From Holdemanella sp. (GTDB taxonomy: Bacteria; Bacillota_I; Bacilli_A; Erysipelotrichales; Erysipelotrichaceae), in assembly GCA_021442845.1 (NCBI GenBank), contig JABUSD010000235.1:1-13103 (forward strand): a stretch of DNA of 13,103 bases. The letters run 5' to 3'. How positions within the stretch are numbered: position 1 is the stretch's first letter; every line of letters begins with the position of its first letter. Both the position numbers and the translations under genes were made by a program. The notes under the pieces are model-generated. The model searched no databases. It saw only the letters and a list, made by a program, of their open reading frames with translations, and was not told the DNA's origin. Below, in pieces: positions 13,073-13,103 of this stretch.

Positions 13073-13103
13073 ATTGATGTGGTGGAATATTGAAGAAATG
13101 CAT

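Noticed and set aside
11399..13076. Target-site duplication flanking the IS
   Set aside because: The bases next to the inferred ends (ACC and ATT) do not match at 3 or 4 nt, so I report no duplication.

Overview
The window reads as a chromosomal piece of a low-GC Gram-positive bacterium of Firmicutes type. The support is strong AAGGAGG-like ribosome binding sites, A+T-rich codons (TTA, AAA, GAA), short hairpin terminators after most genes, and Firmicutes-type families (DUF4250, orphan PTS EIIC, NrgB-like P-II domain). A gut Erysipelotrichia-like organism fits my impression of the proteins, but I cannot prove the lineage from this window. Most of the sequence looks like roughly 35-40% G+C. The first ~1.2 kb is visibly richer, near 50%, and the change falls inside a gene.

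Layout, left to right. (1) A short coding tail (2-112) and an inverted repeat. (2) trpB2, a tryptophan synthase beta-like PLP enzyme on the minus strand (268-1644), divergent from a LysR-type regulator (1754-2653) across 109 bp holding two overlapping face-to-face promoters and palindromes. (3) An unrecognised, immunity-protein-like gene (2735-3415). (4) An ammonium transporter fused to a P-II signalling domain (3610-5283), preceded by a leader with a palindromic operator and two tandem terminator hairpins. (5) Convergent with it, a ThrH-type HAD phosphatase (5308-5913, minus), divergent from pncB, nicotinate phosphoribosyltransferase (6067-7293). (6) An orphan PTS EIIC-like membrane protein (7421-8500), a 59-aa DUF4250 protein (8559-8738) and gpmI, the glycolytic phosphoglycerate mutase (8808-10397). 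(7) A CobW/G3E-like GTPase (10451-11398) with altered motifs. (8) A complete-looking IS3-family insertion sequence (about 11402-13072) starting 3 bp after the GTPase stop codon.

Most genes are single transcription units: nearly every gap has a terminator and a recognisable promoter, so this is a run of independent housekeeping and nutrient genes rather than one operon. Themes are nitrogen and amino-acid metabolism (amt-PII, thrH, trpB2 with LysR), NAD salvage (pncB) and glycolysis (gpmI). The parts most worth a second look are the composition break inside trpB2, the built-in P-II domain and double-terminator leader of amt, the variant CobW GTPase with an apparently leaderless start, and the structured 5' region, frameshift signal and repeated end motifs of the insertion sequence. 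I saw no CRISPR array, tRNA or rRNA, and no convincing new multi-gene defence or biosynthetic system.
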